Made by a program: the position numbers and the translations under genes
The notes under the pieces: generated by a model
Told to the model about the DNA's origin: nothing
The model's input: the letters and a program-made list of their open reading frames with translations, nothing else
Database searches by the model: none
NCBI RefSeq assembly: GCF_008728835.1
Contig: NZ_CP042582.1
Coordinates: 2,879,001 to 2,943,000 of the forward strand
Direction: 5' to 3'
Length of the DNA stretch: 64,000 nucleotides
Source of the DNA: Hypericibacter adhaerens
GTDB taxonomy: Bacteria > Pseudomonadota > Alphaproteobacteria > Dongiales > Dongiaceae
Shown: positions 40,249 to 48,878 of the stretch, piece after piece
Numbering within the stretch: position 1 is the first letter of the stretch
How the letters are laid out: the number at the start of each line of letters is the position of its first letter

Positions 40249-41514
40249 TCACTTCCGTCTCCGCGCCCTGCCTTCGCGCCTGACCATGCGGTCGAGCGCC
40301 ATGGCGCAGACCACGATGGCGATGCCGGCCAGAATCCCCTGGCCGGTCTTCAGATGCTGCAGGGAGTGGATCACCTCGAGCCCCAGCCCGCCGGCGCCGA
40401 TCATGGCGGCGACGACGACCATGGAAAGGCTCATCATGATGGTCTGGTTGATGCCGAGCCGGATCGAGGGCACCGCCAGCGGCAGCTCGACCTTGAGCAG
40501 CATCTGCGCCGGCGTGGCGCCGAAGGCGTCGGCCGCCTCGCGCACATGGGCCGGCACCTGGCGGATGCCCAGCGCCGTCAGCCGCACGATCGAGGGCGCG
40601 GCGAAGATCACCGTGGCGATGACGCCCGGCGGCTTGCCGATCGAGAAGAAGGCGACCGCGGGGATCAGGTAGACGAAGGTCGGCAGGGTCTGCATCACGT
40701 CGAGCAGCGGCTCGATCAGCGTATTGGCGCGCCGGCTCTTGGCGCAGAGGATGCCGACCGGAATGCCGATCACCACGCAGATGAGGACCGATGTCGCCAC
40801 CAGCGCCAGGGTCGACATGCTCTTGTCCCAGAAATTGAAGAGCCCGAGATAGAGCAGCGAGAGCCCGACGAAGAGCACGGCGCGCAGGCCCGACAGATAC
40901 CAGGCGGCCAGCATCGCGGTCATGGCGACGACCGGCCAGGGGGCCAGCCCGAAGGCGGTCTCGATCGCATTCAATGTCGCGCGCAGGCCCGCCGTGAAGG
41001 CGTCGAAGAAGTCGACCCAGCTCTTCTTCATCCAGTCGACGGCGACGTCGAACAGGCGAGCGGTGCCGCTGTCGAGCCCATCGATGGCGGGAAAGCTGAC
41101 CAGCGCTTCCCAGGGTGCCGGTGCCGCGAAGCGATAGACCACCAGCGGATAGGCGAAGACCAGGATGGCGATACCGACCCAGAGCGACTGGCGCGGACTG
41201 AGGCGATGGTCGGGAATGCGGTCCGAAGGCGTGCCATAGGCGGCGATCAGCGCCATGACGAGGCGCGCCAGGACGATGATCAGGACTCCGCGGCCGGGCG
41301 TCGGCACGACATCCTCGACCGGCGGCATGAAGCCCTGGACCAGGAGCGTCAGTCCCGTCACCTCGGCGATGGCGGAAGCGGCGAAAAGGAACCAGCGGCC
41401 GCGCTGGGCGGCCCAGAGCGGTCCCATCACGAAGGCGCGGAGGCCGGCGGCGATGGTCGACGCGTCCAAGGGCACGGCGAAGCGGCTGCTGTCGGCCGAC
41501 GGATTCTCAAGCAT
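40249..41514 (-). CDS. ProW-type ABC transporter permease
   Basis: A 421-residue inner-membrane permease of the betaine/proline transporter family. Several hydrophobic segments precede the conserved permease core, which contains VLICVVIGIPVGILCAKS, TFVYLIPAVAFFSIGKPPG and the ATPase-contact loop REAADAFGATPAQMLLKVEL. The N-terminal extension with two to three further helices makes it longer than minimal OpuAB-type permeases, similar to ProW. Its start overlaps the ATPase gene stop by 8 bases, a sign of translational coupling. Confidence 0.92.
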   Translation of the reverse strand: MLENPSADSSRFAVPLDASTIAAGLRAFVMGPLWAAQRGRWFLFAASAIAEVTGLTLLVQGFMPPVEDVVPTPGRGVLIIVLARLVMALIAAYGTPSDRIPDHRLSPRQSLWVGIAILVFAYPLVVYRFAAPAPWEALVSFPAIDGLDSGTARLFDVAVDWMKKSWVDFFDAFTAGLRATLNAIETAFGLAPWPVVAMTAMLAAWYLSGLRAVLFVGLSLLYLGLFNFWDKSMSTLALVATSVLICVVIGIPVGILCAKSRRANTLIEPLLDVMQTLPTFVYLIPAVAFFSIGKPPGVIATVIFAAPSIVRLTALGIRQVPAHVREAADAFGATPAQMLLKVELPLAVPSIRLGINQTIMMSLSMVVVAAMIGAGGLGLEVIHSLQHLKTGQGILAGIAIVVCAMALDRMVRREGRARRRK

Positions 41515-42574
41515 AATGCTGCCTCCGTGCCAGAGTCTTCAGAACCGATGCGCGATCGACCCAGCCGAGCGCCTGCGCCTTGTCGTCGGCGATCAGCACC
41601 CTGTCGCCCTCCGCCGTCAGCAGGTCGGCGAGCAGGGCCAGGTCGCTGTCGGGCCTCGCCTTCGGCCAGCTTCCCGCCTCGGTCGGCAAGCCCTGGCCGT
41701 TCAGCGGCGTCATGATGTCGGAAGCCCGCAGGACCTTGGCGGGCGACAGGCCGCTCAGGAAATCCGCGACATAGTCGTCGGCAGGGTTGCGCAGGATCTC
41801 GACCGGCGTGCCGATCTGCACGATGCGCCCGTCGCGCATGATCGCGACGCGCGAGCCGACGCGGAACGCCTCCTCGAGATCGTGGGTGATGAAGATCGTG
41901 GTCTTGTGGACCGCGCGCGACAGCTCGAGGAACTGGTCCTGGAGCTGCCGGCGGATCAAGGGATCGAGCGCGCCGAAGGGCTCGTCCATCAGCAGGATCT
42001 CGGGATCGCCGGCGAGCGCGCGGGCCAGGCCCACGCGCTGCTGCATGCCGCCCGAGAGCTCGTCCGGCCAGCGATGGGCCCAGCCGCCGAGCTGGACCGT
42101 CTCCAGCACCTTCTCGGCCCGGGCCATGCGCTGGGCGCGCGGCACCTTCCGCAGCTCGAGGCCGAAAGCGACGTTCTCGATCACGGTGCGGTGCGGCAGT
42201 AGCGCGAAGTTCTGGAACACCATGCCGATCTTCTCGGCGCGCAGGCGGCGCAAGGTCGCCGGATCCTTCTTGGCGATGTCCTCGCCGTCGATCAGCACCT
42301 GCCCCACCGTCGGCTGGATCAGCCCGTTGATATGCCGCACCAGGGTGGACTTGCCGCTGCCCGAGAGCCCCATGATGCAGAAGATCTCGCCCGGTCCGAC
42401 GTCGAAGCTGGCGTCGGCCACGCCTAGCACGCAGTCGAAACGGCTCAGGATCTCGGCCTTGCCGAGCGGCTCCTTCTGGAGCGCGGCCAGAGCCTCCTCG
42501 ACGCGCGCGCCGAAGAGCTTCCAGACCCCGCGGCAGGCGACGATGGGCTGCTCGTTCCGCCCGGCCATCACCAC
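41507..42574 (-). CDS. ProV-type ABC transporter ATP-binding protein
   Basis: The 355-residue ATPase of the ProU-like importer. It has the family N-terminal motif VWKLFGARVEEAL, Walker A GLSGSGKST, Q-loop FQNFALLPHRTV, signature LSGGMQQRV, Walker B ILLMDEPFGALDP and switch His in FITHDLEEA. The C-terminal region after about 265 looks like a shortened CBS tail. Overlaps with the SDR gene upstream (7 bases) and the permease gene downstream (8 bases) place the importer within the catabolic operon. Confidence 0.94.
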   Translation of the reverse strand: MVMAGRNEQPIVACRGVWKLFGARVEEALAALQKEPLGKAEILSRFDCVLGVADASFDVGPGEIFCIMGLSGSGKSTLVRHINGLIQPTVGQVLIDGEDIAKKDPATLRRLRAEKIGMVFQNFALLPHRTVIENVAFGLELRKVPRAQRMARAEKVLETVQLGGWAHRWPDELSGGMQQRVGLARALAGDPEILLMDEPFGALDPLIRRQLQDQFLELSRAVHKTTIFITHDLEEAFRVGSRVAIMRDGRIVQIGTPVEILRNPADDYVADFLSGLSPAKVLRASDIMTPLNGQGLPTEAGSWPKARPDSDLALLADLLTAEGDRVLIADDKAQALGWVDRASVLKTLARRQHYA

Positions 42575-43347
42575 AGGCTCCCGAGCGATACCGTCATGGC
42601 CTCGCCATTGACGCCGCTGGCGGCGTCCGAAGCCAGGAACGCGATCACTTCCGCGATTTCCTCCGCGCTCAGCACGCGCTTGGCGGGATAGGCGTCGGCG
42701 CGTTCCTGCCAGACCTGCGCCGCCGTCAGGCCGCGGCGCGCCGCCTCCTTCTCGGCGTCGCGGTCGGCCATCTCGGTCTTGACCCAGCCCGGCAGCACCG
42801 CGTTGCAGGTGCAGTTATAGGGCGCCACGTCATGCGCCACCGAGCGCATCAGGCCGATCAGCCCGTGCTTCGAGGCGCAATAGGCCGACATGGCCGGTGC
42901 CCCCACCTCGCCCGCCGTCGAGCTCACCATCACGATGCGGCCCCAGCGCTGGTCGCGCATGTCGCGGGCGGCGAGCCGCGTCAGCTCGAAGGGCGCATCA
43001 AGATTGACCGCCATGGTGGCGCGCCATTCCGCCGGCGACTGGTCGAAGATCGGCTTGTCCTCATGCCCGCCCCGGCCCGCGCAATTGACCAGGATCGAGA
43101 CCGGACCCAGCTTGCGCGCCGCCGCGACGGTCTGCTCGCAGGCTTCGGCGCTGTCGAGCGAGACGGCGAAGGGCTCGGCACCGCTCTCCTTGGCCAGGGC
43201 GTCGAGCCGTTTCCGGTCGCGCGCGACCGCCAGCACCCGAGCGCCGCGCCGCCGAAAGAGCACAGCCGTCGCCTTGCCGATGCCACTCGAGGCACCGGTC
43301 ACGATCGCGACCCGACCTTTGAGCTCCTGTCCGGCGCTGGCCGCCAT
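42568..43347 (-). CDS. Short-chain dehydrogenase of the catabolic operon
   Basis: A 259-residue NAD(P)-dependent SDR with TGASSGIG, NCAGRGG, the catalytic Ser in MVSSTAGEVG and Tyr/Lys in YCASKHGLIG. It begins 9 bases after the aldolase stop and overlaps the transporter ATPase gene. With the zinc-type dehydrogenase of the same operon it gives two oxidoreductases for one substrate route, for example oxidising two hydroxyl groups or recycling cofactor. Its particular substrate is unknown. Confidence 0.88.
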   Translation of the reverse strand: MAASAGQELKGRVAIVTGASSGIGKATAVLFRRRGARVLAVARDRKRLDALAKESGAEPFAVSLDSAEACEQTVAAARKLGPVSILVNCAGRGGHEDKPIFDQSPAEWRATMAVNLDAPFELTRLAARDMRDQRWGRIVMVSSTAGEVGAPAMSAYCASKHGLIGLMRSVAHDVAPYNCTCNAVLPGWVKTEMADRDAEKEAARRGLTAAQVWQERADAYPAKRVLSAEEIAEVIAFLASDAASGVNGEAMTVSLGSLW

Positions 43348-43356
43348 GGCGGGCCT

Positions 43357-44118
43357 CTACCTCTTTCCTGCTCTGGGGTGGATGATCTCGCGCAAGCCGC
43401 TCACCACGGCACCGGGGTCGGGCGCGCCCCAGGCATTGCGCCCGAAGGCGACGCCGGCCGCCCCCTGCCCGATCGCCGTCGCCACATCCTTCATGAGCTG
43501 CTGCCGGTCCTTGGCGAAGGCGCCGCCCGCCAGGATCACCGGTACGCCGCAGGCCTTCACGGCCTCGGCGATCGCGGTCGAGGGCACCGGCATGGTGGTC
43601 TTGATCGCGTGGCCGCCCAGCTCAGCGCCGGTGCGACAGGCGGCGATGATCGCCTCGGGCGCCGCGGGATCGGGATAGGTCTTGCTCTCGACCGGCATGA
43701 TCTCGCAGAGATAGGACATGCCCTCCTTGTCGCAGCGCGCCGCCAGCATCGCAGCCTGGCGCAGCGCCTCGAGCTCGAAAGGCGCACCGAGCTGGATATA
43801 GGTCAGCACGGTCCTGACATCGAGCCGCCGCGCATCCTCGATCGTATAGGCCATCACATACTCGGTCAGGGCGTAGTTGGTGCCCATGGTGAGCGTGGTG
43901 ATGTCGAGCTTCAGGATCGGGGCGGCATGAAGGAAGCGGCCGCGGAAATCGCGGATCGTGCCGTAGCTCGCGATGATGCCGTCGGCGCCGGCGGCGGCGA
44001 CCTTGTCGATGATGCGGCCGCGATCCTCGAGCCCGGGACAGGGCCAGGAATAGAGAGTGTGGTCGATGGCGATGATAACGCTCTTGCCATCCTCGGCCAG
44101 GAAATCGGGCAGAACCAT
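43357..44118 (-). CDS. Class I aldolase of the DeoC/LacD (LsrF/FbaB-like) family
   Basis: A Schiff-base aldolase of 253 residues. The opening DGKSVIIAIDHTLYSWPCPG and later the lysine in GGHAIKTTMPVPST (probable Schiff-base residue), followed by VPVILAGGAFAKDRQQLM and GVAFGRNAW, match the family that includes LsrF, archaeal FBP aldolase and sulfofructose-phosphate aldolase. The ATG at 44118 overlaps the stop of the dehydrogenase gene (TGATG) and is preferred over the longer open frame. It would cleave or thiolyse a phosphorylated keto compound made by the kinase and dehydrogenases of this operon. Confidence 0.85.
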   Translation of the reverse strand: MVLPDFLAEDGKSVIIAIDHTLYSWPCPGLEDRGRIIDKVAAAGADGIIASYGTIRDFRGRFLHAAPILKLDITTLTMGTNYALTEYVMAYTIEDARRLDVRTVLTYIQLGAPFELEALRQAAMLAARCDKEGMSYLCEIMPVESKTYPDPAAPEAIIAACRTGAELGGHAIKTTMPVPSTAIAEAVKACGVPVILAGGAFAKDRQQLMKDVATAIGQGAAGVAFGRNAWGAPDPGAVVSGLREIIHPRAGKR

Positions 44119-45125
44119 CAACGGGACTCCGGAACGAACATGGATTTGAGACCGGCGAAGCTCTGCCGGCGGACGATCGCGGCCTCGACATCGGCGAAGC
44201 CGCAGCGCGAGGTGATGAGATCCTGGAAGGGCAGCGTGGGATCGCGCAGCAGCTCGAGCGCCTGGTCGTAGCGGTTGCGGCACTGGTTGGGCGGCGTGCC
44301 GACCCACTCGCTGCCGACGATCGAGATCTCGCGATAATGCAGGTCGTTGACGTTGACGGTCGCCTCGGGCCGGTTGCCGAATCCGGCGAAAAGCACGACC
44401 CGCCCGCCCGGCCGGCAGACGGAAACGCAGGGCTGCACCATCGCCGGATCGCCGATGGTGAGGATCACCGCATCGACGCCCTTATGCGCGCCGGCCCAGG
44501 ATCTGGCCGCGTCCTGCCAACCTTCGGCCGGCACGGCCCGCTCGGCGCCGAACTGGAGCGCCAGCCGGCGCCGCGCTTCGAGCGGCTCGACCACGAGGGT
44601 ATGGACGCCGAGCCGTGCCGCCTCCGCCACCATCTTCAGGCCCATCACGCCGGCGGCGATGACGATCGCATAGTCGCCGGGCTTGAGCCGCGCCTGGTCA
44701 TGGACCGCATGGAGGCAGTCGGCCAGCGGCTCGATCAGGATCGCGCGCTCGAGCGGCAGATCCTCGGGCAGGCGCAAGGGTCCGCGCGACCAGGCGATGG
44801 GATCGACCGGGATCAGCGCATAGTCGGCATAGCCGCCATAGACGTCGCCATAGAGCCGGTCGCCGACCTTCCAGCCGCTGACGCCCTCGCCCACCGCGGC
44901 GACACGGCCCAGCCATTCATGGCCGGGATTGAAGGGATATTCGCCGTCGTTGACGCCGATCTCGTATTTGCGCGAGTCCGTCGCGCAGACGCCGCAAGCC
45001 TCGATCCTGACCAGGAGCTGGCCCGCCGGCGTCGCCGGCACGGGAATCTCCTCGACACGCATGTCGCGAATGCCATGGAGCCGGGCGACGCGCATTTTCG
45101 ACGGCGCGGATGACGTCGCGGTCAT
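44118..45125 (-). CDS. Zinc-type alcohol/polyol dehydrogenase (MDR family)
   Basis: A 335-residue medium-chain dehydrogenase. Catalytic-zinc ligands are the Cys in EACGVCATDSRKYE and the His-Glu pair in NPGHEWLGRV; the nucleotide-binding fold is VIAAGVMGLKMVAEAA. The four-cysteine structural-zinc lobe of classical alcohol dehydrogenases is missing, as in sorbitol-dehydrogenase-like members. It lies 3 bases after the FGGY kinase stop and overlaps the aldolase start, so it probably oxidises a polyol or its phosphate in the same pathway. Confidence 0.88.
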   Translation of the reverse strand: MTATSSAPSKMRVARLHGIRDMRVEEIPVPATPAGQLLVRIEACGVCATDSRKYEIGVNDGEYPFNPGHEWLGRVAAVGEGVSGWKVGDRLYGDVYGGYADYALIPVDPIAWSRGPLRLPEDLPLERAILIEPLADCLHAVHDQARLKPGDYAIVIAAGVMGLKMVAEAARLGVHTLVVEPLEARRRLALQFGAERAVPAEGWQDAARSWAGAHKGVDAVILTIGDPAMVQPCVSVCRPGGRVVLFAGFGNRPEATVNVNDLHYREISIVGSEWVGTPPNQCRNRYDQALELLRDPTLPFQDLITSRCGFADVEAAIVRRQSFAGLKSMFVPESR

Positions 45126-45128
45126 TCT

Positions 45129-46544
45129 CTAATCCTTGTGTTTCTGCTGATGCTGCGGCAGGGCCTGCTGCGCCAGGCTGTGCATGGTGGAAGCCAGGCG
45201 CGGGTAAAGCGCCTGGTAGACGTCGAAGAGCTCCGCATAGCGTTGGTGGCGCGCGGGATCGGGCGTGACAACGCGATCGACGGCGGGTTCCAGCCGCCGG
45301 CCCAGGGCACGCGCCGCGAGCCAGGCCGGCGCCTGCGCCTCGCCGGGATGGGCCAGAATCTCGAGCGCCACCCCGGTGGCGTCGGCGATCGCCTGCACCA
45401 GCCCGCGATGGCGGGCGCCCCCGCCATTGACGCGGAAGCTCGCCAAAGGCCCCGACAAAGCGACGAGCCGGCGCGTCAGGTCCATCGCCGACAGCGCCAC
45501 CGCGTCGAGCGCCGCGCGGGCGAGCTGCGGCGCGTCGTTATGCAGCGCCAAGCCGACGATGACGCCGCGCGCCTGGGGATCCCAGACCGGCGTGCGCTCG
45601 CCGGCGACGTAAGGCAGCATGACGAGGCCGCCTTCGCCGGGGGGCAGCGTCTCCGCCGCCGCCATCGCGTCCTGGCCATAGAGACGCTGCGCCCAATCGA
45701 TCAGGCTGCCACAGGAAGAGGTCCAGCCGCCGAGGAAGTGGCCCTGGCCCACATGGGGGGTCAGCCTCATTCCCTGGCCGCAGCGCGCCTCTTCGACGAC
45801 CCGGCCCATGACCAGGGTCGAGCCCAGCAGCATGCAGGCCGCGCCCGGCTCGATCACGCCGCTGCCGGCAATGTCGACGAAACAATCATAGGTGCCGACC
45901 GTGACCGGGATGCCGGCCGGCAGGCCGAGCCGCTCGGCCGCGCCCGCGCTCAAGCCGCCCGCGATCGCATCCGCCGCCTGCACCGGCGGCGTGGGCAGCG
46001 GCGACGGCAGGCCGGGCGCCGCGTGATCGCAGAGCGTGATCGGATCGATCACGAGCGCGCCCGTCAGGTCGCTCACAAGATAGCCCGCCGCATCCACGCA
46101 CCAGGCGGCCTGGGCGAAACGCTCCGGCTCCTGCTCGCGGATCCAGTGCAGCCGCGGGATCACGTGATCGGGCCCCAGCGTCTCGTCGTTCAGCCCTCGC
46201 GCATCGCGCAGCGCGATGCGCGTCGCCTCGGCGCGGCCGTCCATGGAGAAGAGCGGCGCCGGCCCCAGCGGCCGGAGGTCGCGGTCGAGCAGCACCGGAC
46301 AGGGCCCGAGCGCGCCGATGCCGATCGCCTCGACGCGGGGATGGCCCGCCTGCTGCACCGCCAGGCGGCAGGCCTCGGTGAGCTGCAGGCTCCAATCGCG
46401 CGGCTCGCGCTCGTACTCGGCCTGCCGGTTGGCGCCGCCGCTTCCGGCGCTGCGGCCCTGCCCGATCGTCCGGCCTGCATCGGTGAGCACCGCGGCCCGC
46501 GCCCCGGAGATGCCCAGATCGATGCCGAGATAGCAGCCGGTCAT
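45129..46544 (-). CDS. FGGY-family carbohydrate kinase
   Basis: A 471-residue kinase of the FGGY family (xylulokinase, glycerol kinase, LsrK). The N-terminal phosphate-binding motif is YLGIDLGISGARAAVL, the catalytic Asp is probably in VTVGTYDCFVDIAGSG, and ATP-binding segments include GWTSSCGSLIDW and RVNGGGARHRGLVQAIADAT. The family's first signature is hard to place, so the sugar cannot be named. It overlaps the regulator gene by 4 bases and is the first enzyme gene of the operon. Confidence 0.88.
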   Translation of the reverse strand: MTGCYLGIDLGISGARAAVLTDAGRTIGQGRSAGSGGANRQAEYEREPRDWSLQLTEACRLAVQQAGHPRVEAIGIGALGPCPVLLDRDLRPLGPAPLFSMDGRAEATRIALRDARGLNDETLGPDHVIPRLHWIREQEPERFAQAAWCVDAAGYLVSDLTGALVIDPITLCDHAAPGLPSPLPTPPVQAADAIAGGLSAGAAERLGLPAGIPVTVGTYDCFVDIAGSGVIEPGAACMLLGSTLVMGRVVEEARCGQGMRLTPHVGQGHFLGGWTSSCGSLIDWAQRLYGQDAMAAAETLPPGEGGLVMLPYVAGERTPVWDPQARGVIVGLALHNDAPQLARAALDAVALSAMDLTRRLVALSGPLASFRVNGGGARHRGLVQAIADATGVALEILAHPGEAQAPAWLAARALGRRLEPAVDRVVTPDPARHQRYAELFDVYQALYPRLASTMHSLAQQALPQHQQKHKD

Positions 46545-47299
46545 GCGTCGCGCCGCGAACGATAGAGCGTGGTGCGGAAGCGGTAGCGGTCGCCCCGGAA
46601 CAGGCTGTGGCTGAGCTCGATCGGCCGGCCGCCGCGATCATGGGTGACGGCGCTCGCCATCAGGAGCGGCGAACCCGGCTCGACGCCGAGCAGCGGCGCC
46701 TGTTCGCTCGAGGTCGACACCGCCTGCAGCACGTATTCCGCGAAGGCCGGCGCGCAGCCCGCCTCGCGCAGCGCGTCATAGAGGGAATGCGCGGCGAAAT
46801 CGATCTTCACCAGGCCCGGCGCGTAGCGCAGCGGGATCCGGCTGCATTCGATCGCCACCGCGATGCCGTCGAGCTTGCGCACGCGCTTCAGCTCGAACAG
46901 GTCGCTGCCCGGCGCGATGCGCAGATCGTCGGCCTCGTCGATCTCGGCGGGACGGGCCTTCGAAACCAGCACGACCGAGCGCGGATCGAGCCCGCGCCCG
47001 CGGGCCATCTCGCTGAAGCCCATCAGCTCGTTGGGCTCGCCGAGGCTGGGCTGGTTCACGAACCAGCCCCGGGCCCCGTCGGAATCGATCAGGCCGCGGT
47101 CGCGCAGCTCGGCCAGCGCCCGGCGGATCGTCACGCGGCTGACATCGAAGCGCTTGCAGAGCTCGCGCTCGCCCAGCAACTGCGCGCCGGGCTTGAGCTC
47201 GCCCTCGCCGATCTGCCGGGCCAGCGTCTCGGCCACCGTCACGTAGCGCGGCTGTACCTGGGCCAGCGTCCCGGCGGTGACGAGCTGAGATCGGGGCAT
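46541..47299 (-). CDS. GntR/UTRA-family regulator of the catabolic operon
   Basis: A 252-residue regulator of the HutC subfamily. The winged helix reads LKPGAQLLGERELCKRFDVS, then RVTIRRALAELRDRGLI, and the UTRA ligand-binding domain follows (about 90-245), with the conserved ELKRVRKLDGIAVAIECSRI and the end SHSLFRGDRYRF. It heads the eight- or nine-gene minus-strand operon. An array of three 11-bp repeats lies 16-48 bases upstream of its start codon, so autoregulation is likely, and the ligand is probably a sugar-phosphate-like intermediate. Confidence 0.9.
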   Translation of the reverse strand: MPRSQLVTAGTLAQVQPRYVTVAETLARQIGEGELKPGAQLLGERELCKRFDVSRVTIRRALAELRDRGLIDSDGARGWFVNQPSLGEPNELMGFSEMARGRGLDPRSVVLVSKARPAEIDEADDLRIAPGSDLFELKRVRKLDGIAVAIECSRIPLRYAPGLVKIDFAAHSLYDALREAGCAPAFAEYVLQAVSTSSEQAPLLGVEPGSPLLMASAVTHDRGGRPIELSHSLFRGDRYRFRTTLYRSRRDA

Positions 47300-47314
47300 G
47301 ACATGTCCAAAGCT

Positions 47315-47347
47315 GGATAATACCAGTGCAATACCAGAAAGATGCCA
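47315..47347 (-). promoter_or_regulatory. Tandem 11-bp repeats with TGG(T/C)AT half-site, gntR operator
   Basis: On the minus strand TGGCAT, TGGTAT and TGGTAT begin at 47347, 47336 and 47325, exactly 11 bp apart. The dyad CTGGATAATACCAG (47313-47326) overlaps the proximal repeat. Closeness to the gntR start fits a repressor site. Arrays of the same period and half-site stand before the hydrolase gene at 35469-35501. Confidence 0.6.
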
Positions 47348-47706
47348 GATAAATTCCGCCCTGGCGAGAGGTTTCGATTCAAGGCGATCGCCGCGCTCTG
47401 CGTTCGTGCCTCCAGTCCGTGTGGCGATCCGTGCCGGCCTGCCGCCCCGGCGGCGGTGCTGAGGGCCATGGTCGTGCGGCGAACGCCAAGATTACGCGTT
47501 CGTCACTACGCGGCGACCGCACAAGTCGCGCAGCATGACCTTGTGTTCACGAGAGGAAACCGATTCGCCAGCGCGGGCCGGTGCGATTGCGTTGAGACGT
47601 TGATCGCCCTCAACGCCCGCCGGAACGAAGGCCGGTGCCTTCGATCTTCGGCAAACCGCCCGCGACCGGCTCTGCCGGCTTGAAACCCCACTTGAAAGGA
47701 ATCCCC
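47348..47706. other. Intergenic region between gntR and the first SH3 gene
   Basis: About 360 bases with no supported gene. It would hold the distal part of the gntR promoter and the promoter of the SH3 gene. AAAGGA lies six bases before the SH3 start. No RNA gene or repeat was seen. Confidence 0.5.
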
Positions 47707-48024
47707 ATGCGTCTCCTGACTCCGCTCGCGATTGCCGCTGTCCTTGGACTCCTCGCCGCGGGCACGGCCCAGGCGAGCCCGCTGCCGCTGCCGACGCCGC
47801 CCGGCTCATCGGCGCTCGTCACCGTCGCCGACGTGACGATGACGGTTTCGAACAAGGAGGGTTACGCCAACCTGCGCCAGCAACCCACCAGCCACAGCCA
47901 GCTGATCGAGAAGCTGAACGCGGGGACCAAGGTCACCGTCCTTGGCAAGGCGGCCGGCGGGAAGTGGTACCACGTGAAGGTCGGCGACAAGGAAGGCTAC
48001 ATCGCGCGCAATCTGTTGAAGTAG
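47707..48024 (+). CDS. Small secreted SH3-domain protein, copy 1
   Basis: A 105-residue exported protein: signal peptide (about 1-23, cleavage after AQA), a short linker, and one bacterial SH3 (SH3b) domain with ANLRQQPTSHSQLIEKL, GTKVTVLGKAAGGKWYHVKV and the end GDKEGYIARNLLK. SH3b domains bind peptidoglycan or peptides in the cell envelope. A paralogue with the same layout follows at 48374. The protein has no enzymatic domain, so it is probably an envelope accessory factor. Confidence 0.88.
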   Translation: MRLLTPLAIAAVLGLLAAGTAQASPLPLPTPPGSSALVTVADVTMTVSNKEGYANLRQQPTSHSQLIEKLNAGTKVTVLGKAAGGKWYHVKVGDKEGYIARNLLK

Positions 48025-48373
48025 CGCGCATGGCGCCGGTACCGCTGCCTTGCGGCACCGGCGCCATGGCTTCCCCTTCTCGATTTCCCTGCCCGCCCCC
48101 GGGGAAATCCTGATCGACGGGCGGGAAACCGGCGCTATGATCGGCGGCGGACTTTTGTCTTAGGAAGCCATGCTTCCGCCGCTGCGAACGGGCGGTCGCG
48201 ATCGGCGTGTTCGCGGCCGATCCCACGGGCGGAAGCTGTTCCTCGACGATCGTCCTCGATTTCGCCGGCCCGTCCGCGCGCAGGGTGCCTCCGTCGCGGC
48301 TGCCGTTCGTCGCCAGGGAGCGGCGCGTGCGATGGGCCTTCGGGAATGAGCTCAAACGAAGGGGATCCCTCTC
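48025..48373. other. Intergenic region between the SH3 genes
   Basis: About 350 bases without a supported gene. It is GC-rich and shows only a few short imperfect palindromes (for example around 48032-48070 with GCGCCGGT-like pairs). It presumably holds the promoter of the second SH3 gene, preceded by GAAGGGGAT before the ATG. Confidence 0.5.
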
Positions 48374-48694
48374 ATGTCTGTCCGCATCGCCGCCACCGCT
48401 TTCGTGGCCAGCCTTCTTGCCGTCAGCCCGGTTCTCGCCGGCCCGATCGCCGTTCCCTTCTTGCCGCCGGGCTCGACGCTCGCCCTGAGCGTGGCCGACG
48501 GCACGATGACCGTCAGCAGCGGCGGCGGCGACGTCAATCTCCGGCTCGAGCCGAGCACCCGCAGCCAGGTCATCGACAAGCTGCCCCGCGGCACCAAGGT
48601 CACGGTGATCAACATGGTCGACGGCGGCAAATGGGTCCATGTCAAGGTCGGCGACAAGGAAGGCTATATCGCCCGCTACCTGCTGCGGGATTGA
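48374..48694 (+). CDS. Small secreted SH3-domain protein, copy 2
   Basis: A 106-residue paralogue of the protein at 47707-48024: signal peptide (about 1-22, cleavage after VLA), linker with LPPGSTLALSVADGTMTVS, then an SH3b domain with VNLRLEPSTRSQVIDKL, GTKVTVINMVDGGKWVHVKV and GDKEGYIARYLL. The linker phrase (L/V)xVADxTMTVS is shared by both copies. The pair probably arose by tandem duplication followed by divergence. Confidence 0.88.
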   Translation: MSVRIAATAFVASLLAVSPVLAGPIAVPFLPPGSTLALSVADGTMTVSSGGGDVNLRLEPSTRSQVIDKLPRGTKVTVINMVDGGKWVHVKVGDKEGYIARYLLRD

Positions 48695-48878
48695 GCCGAC
48701 GCCGGCGACGACCGCGCGAGACCGGCTCATGACCGGCTGGTCTCGAAGCCGCTCGACAAGTTCCTCACAGAGCCGCCGACAGCCCGCCTCGCGGCAGGGC
48801 TGGGCGAAGCCCTGGGCGTCGCTTGAATGTCACGGGCCCCGTTCCTAGCTGCAAAGCCACCGAACGGGAGGTCTCCCC

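Noticed and set aside
43357-46544. Identification of the FGGY kinase and aldolase as LsrK/LsrF of AI-2 uptake
   Set aside because: No Lsr-type sugar ABC transporter, LsrG or LsrR is present, and the importer is of the betaine type. The shared families alone do not support AI-2.
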